DNA of 5,464 nt from contig CAYMZC010000157.1 of assembly GCA_964394815.1 (NCBI GenBank), positions 1-5,464 of the forward strand, given 5' to 3'. The position numbers and the translations under genes are program-made. Each line of letters begins with the position of its first letter. Positions within the stretch are counted from its first letter, which is position 1. The notes beneath the pieces were generated by a model. It was given only the letters and a program-made list of their open reading frames with translations, did not search any database and was not told the DNA's origin. Below, piece by piece: positions 4,771 to 5,464 of the stretch. The stretch is from Sandaracinobacteroides sp964394815 (lineage in GTDB: Bacteria > Pseudomonadota > Alphaproteobacteria > Sphingomonadales > Sphingomonadaceae).

Positions 4771-5464
4771 GTGACAACGGAATCCCTTCTTCTGCTGCTC
4801 GGCGCGGGGCTGTGGGCAGGCGTGCAGAATGCGCTGGCCGGCGGTGGCAGCTTCCTGACCCTGCCCGCCCTGATGCTGGCGGGCCTCGATGCGCGCGCGG
4901 CCAACATCACCTCCACCGTGGCGCTGTTCCCGGCGCAAGTGACGATGGGGCTGGTCAACCGCCGCATGGTGGCGGGCATCGGCGGCCTCAGCTTCCGCAC
5001 GCTCTTCTGGCTCAGCCTTGCCGGCGGTGGGGTGGGCGCGCTGCTGCTGCTGCTCACCCCGTCAGACATCTTCCGCCAGATGCTGCCATGGCTGGTGCTG
5101 GTGGCCACACTGCTGTTCGCGCGTGGCGCCTTCGGCGGCCGGATCGAGATGCGCGGCCTGTCGAAAGGCCGCACCGTCTTCGGGCAGGTGCTGGTTGCCA
5201 TCTACGGCGGCTATTTCGGCGGCGGCATCGGCTTTCTGATGCTGGCGCTTTTCACCCTGGCCGGCACGGCCCTGAAAGAGGCGCAGGCCAACAAGAATGC
5301 GCTTGCCGCCGTGATGAACCTTTCGGCAACCATCGTCTTCGCCGTTTCGGGCGAGGTGGAATGGCTGTCGGCCGCCGTGCTGAGCGGCGGGGCCATCGCC
5401 GGGGGCTGGCTGGGCGGCCATGCCCACCGCCAAGTGCCGGACCGCCCGCGGAAGGGCGCGGGGG
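4771..5464 (+). CDS. TauE/SafE-family (TSUP) membrane transport protein, 3' end outside window
   Basis: The first 231 residues are visible and remain open at the window edge. Full family members are about 250 residues, so little is probably missing. The protein is strongly hydrophobic, with predicted membrane segments at about 5-36, 45-62, 72-95, 103-118, 136-164 and 180-212. Family features are the first TSUP half-repeat, AGGGSFLTLPALMLAGLDARAAN (23-45) with TSTVALFP (48-54), and the second-half IYGGYFGGGIGFLMLALFTLAG (144-165) followed by NKNALAAVMN (174-183). Such inner-membrane proteins move sulfite, sulfoacetate or other small organic anions, but the substrate here cannot be read from sequence. 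GTG at 4771 is preferred, with AAGGAG (4754-4759) 11 nt upstream. An in-frame GTG at 4759 would place the ribosome-binding site directly against the start, and would add four residues. It diverges from glmM and has no visible functional link to it. Confidence 0.88.
   Translation, partial: MTTESLLLLLGAGLWAGVQNALAGGGSFLTLPALMLAGLDARAANITSTVALFPAQVTMGLVNRRMVAGIGGLSFRTLFWLSLAGGGVGALLLLLTPSDIFRQMLPWLVLVATLLFARGAFGGRIEMRGLSKGRTVFGQVLVAIYGGYFGGGIGFLMLALFTLAGTALKEAQANKNALAAVMNLSATIVFAVSGEVEWLSAAVLSGGAIAGGWLGGHAHRQVPDRPRKGAG

Noticed and set aside
4645..4938. Minus-strand frame across the repeat gap and the 5' end of the TSUP gene
   Set aside because: It overlaps a clear membrane-protein gene on the opposite strand, and its C-terminal part is only repeat translation.

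Overview
This is a GC-rich stretch of bacterial chromosome. It looks alphaproteobacterial and is probably from the Sphingomonadales. The main evidence is a full-length cell-cycle DNA methyltransferase of the CcrM type lying next to rnhB. A TonB-dependent receptor with a sphingomonad-like plug domain supports this. The order-level assignment is inference from protein resemblance recalled from memory; no database was searched. No phage, insertion sequence, CRISPR array, tRNA or rRNA was seen.

Layout: positions 1-568 (minus strand) hold the N-terminal 189 residues of a TonB-dependent outer-membrane receptor resembling ZnuD-type zinc receptors; the rest lies beyond the left edge. Its 94-bp leader carries a perfect AT-rich palindrome close to the Zur operator consensus. 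Next on the minus strand are ccrM (663-1754), a 164-bp regulatory gap, and the block glmM-thiD-rnhB (4628 down to 1919). After a 142-bp gap rich in repeats and hairpins, a TauE/SafE-family (TSUP) membrane protein is transcribed rightward and runs off the right edge.

How the genes work together: glmM overlaps thiD by 4 bp and thiD overlaps rnhB by 1 bp, so the three are almost certainly co-transcribed and translationally coupled. They serve unrelated housekeeping jobs: amino-sugar supply for the cell envelope, thiamine pyrimidine phosphorylation, and removal of ribonucleotides from DNA. ccrM follows in the same direction, but its leader contains five GANTC sites within 131 bp. GANTC is the sequence CcrM itself methylates, so ccrM probably has its own methylation-sensitive promoter, as known for Caulobacter ccrM. 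The receptor is a separate unit that is probably zinc-regulated.

The coding content is ordinary core genome, and I see no new multi-gene system. The parts worth a second look are the three intergenic regions: the putative Zur box, the GANTC cluster and palindrome, and the 27-bp repeats with strong hairpins between glmM and the TSUP gene.
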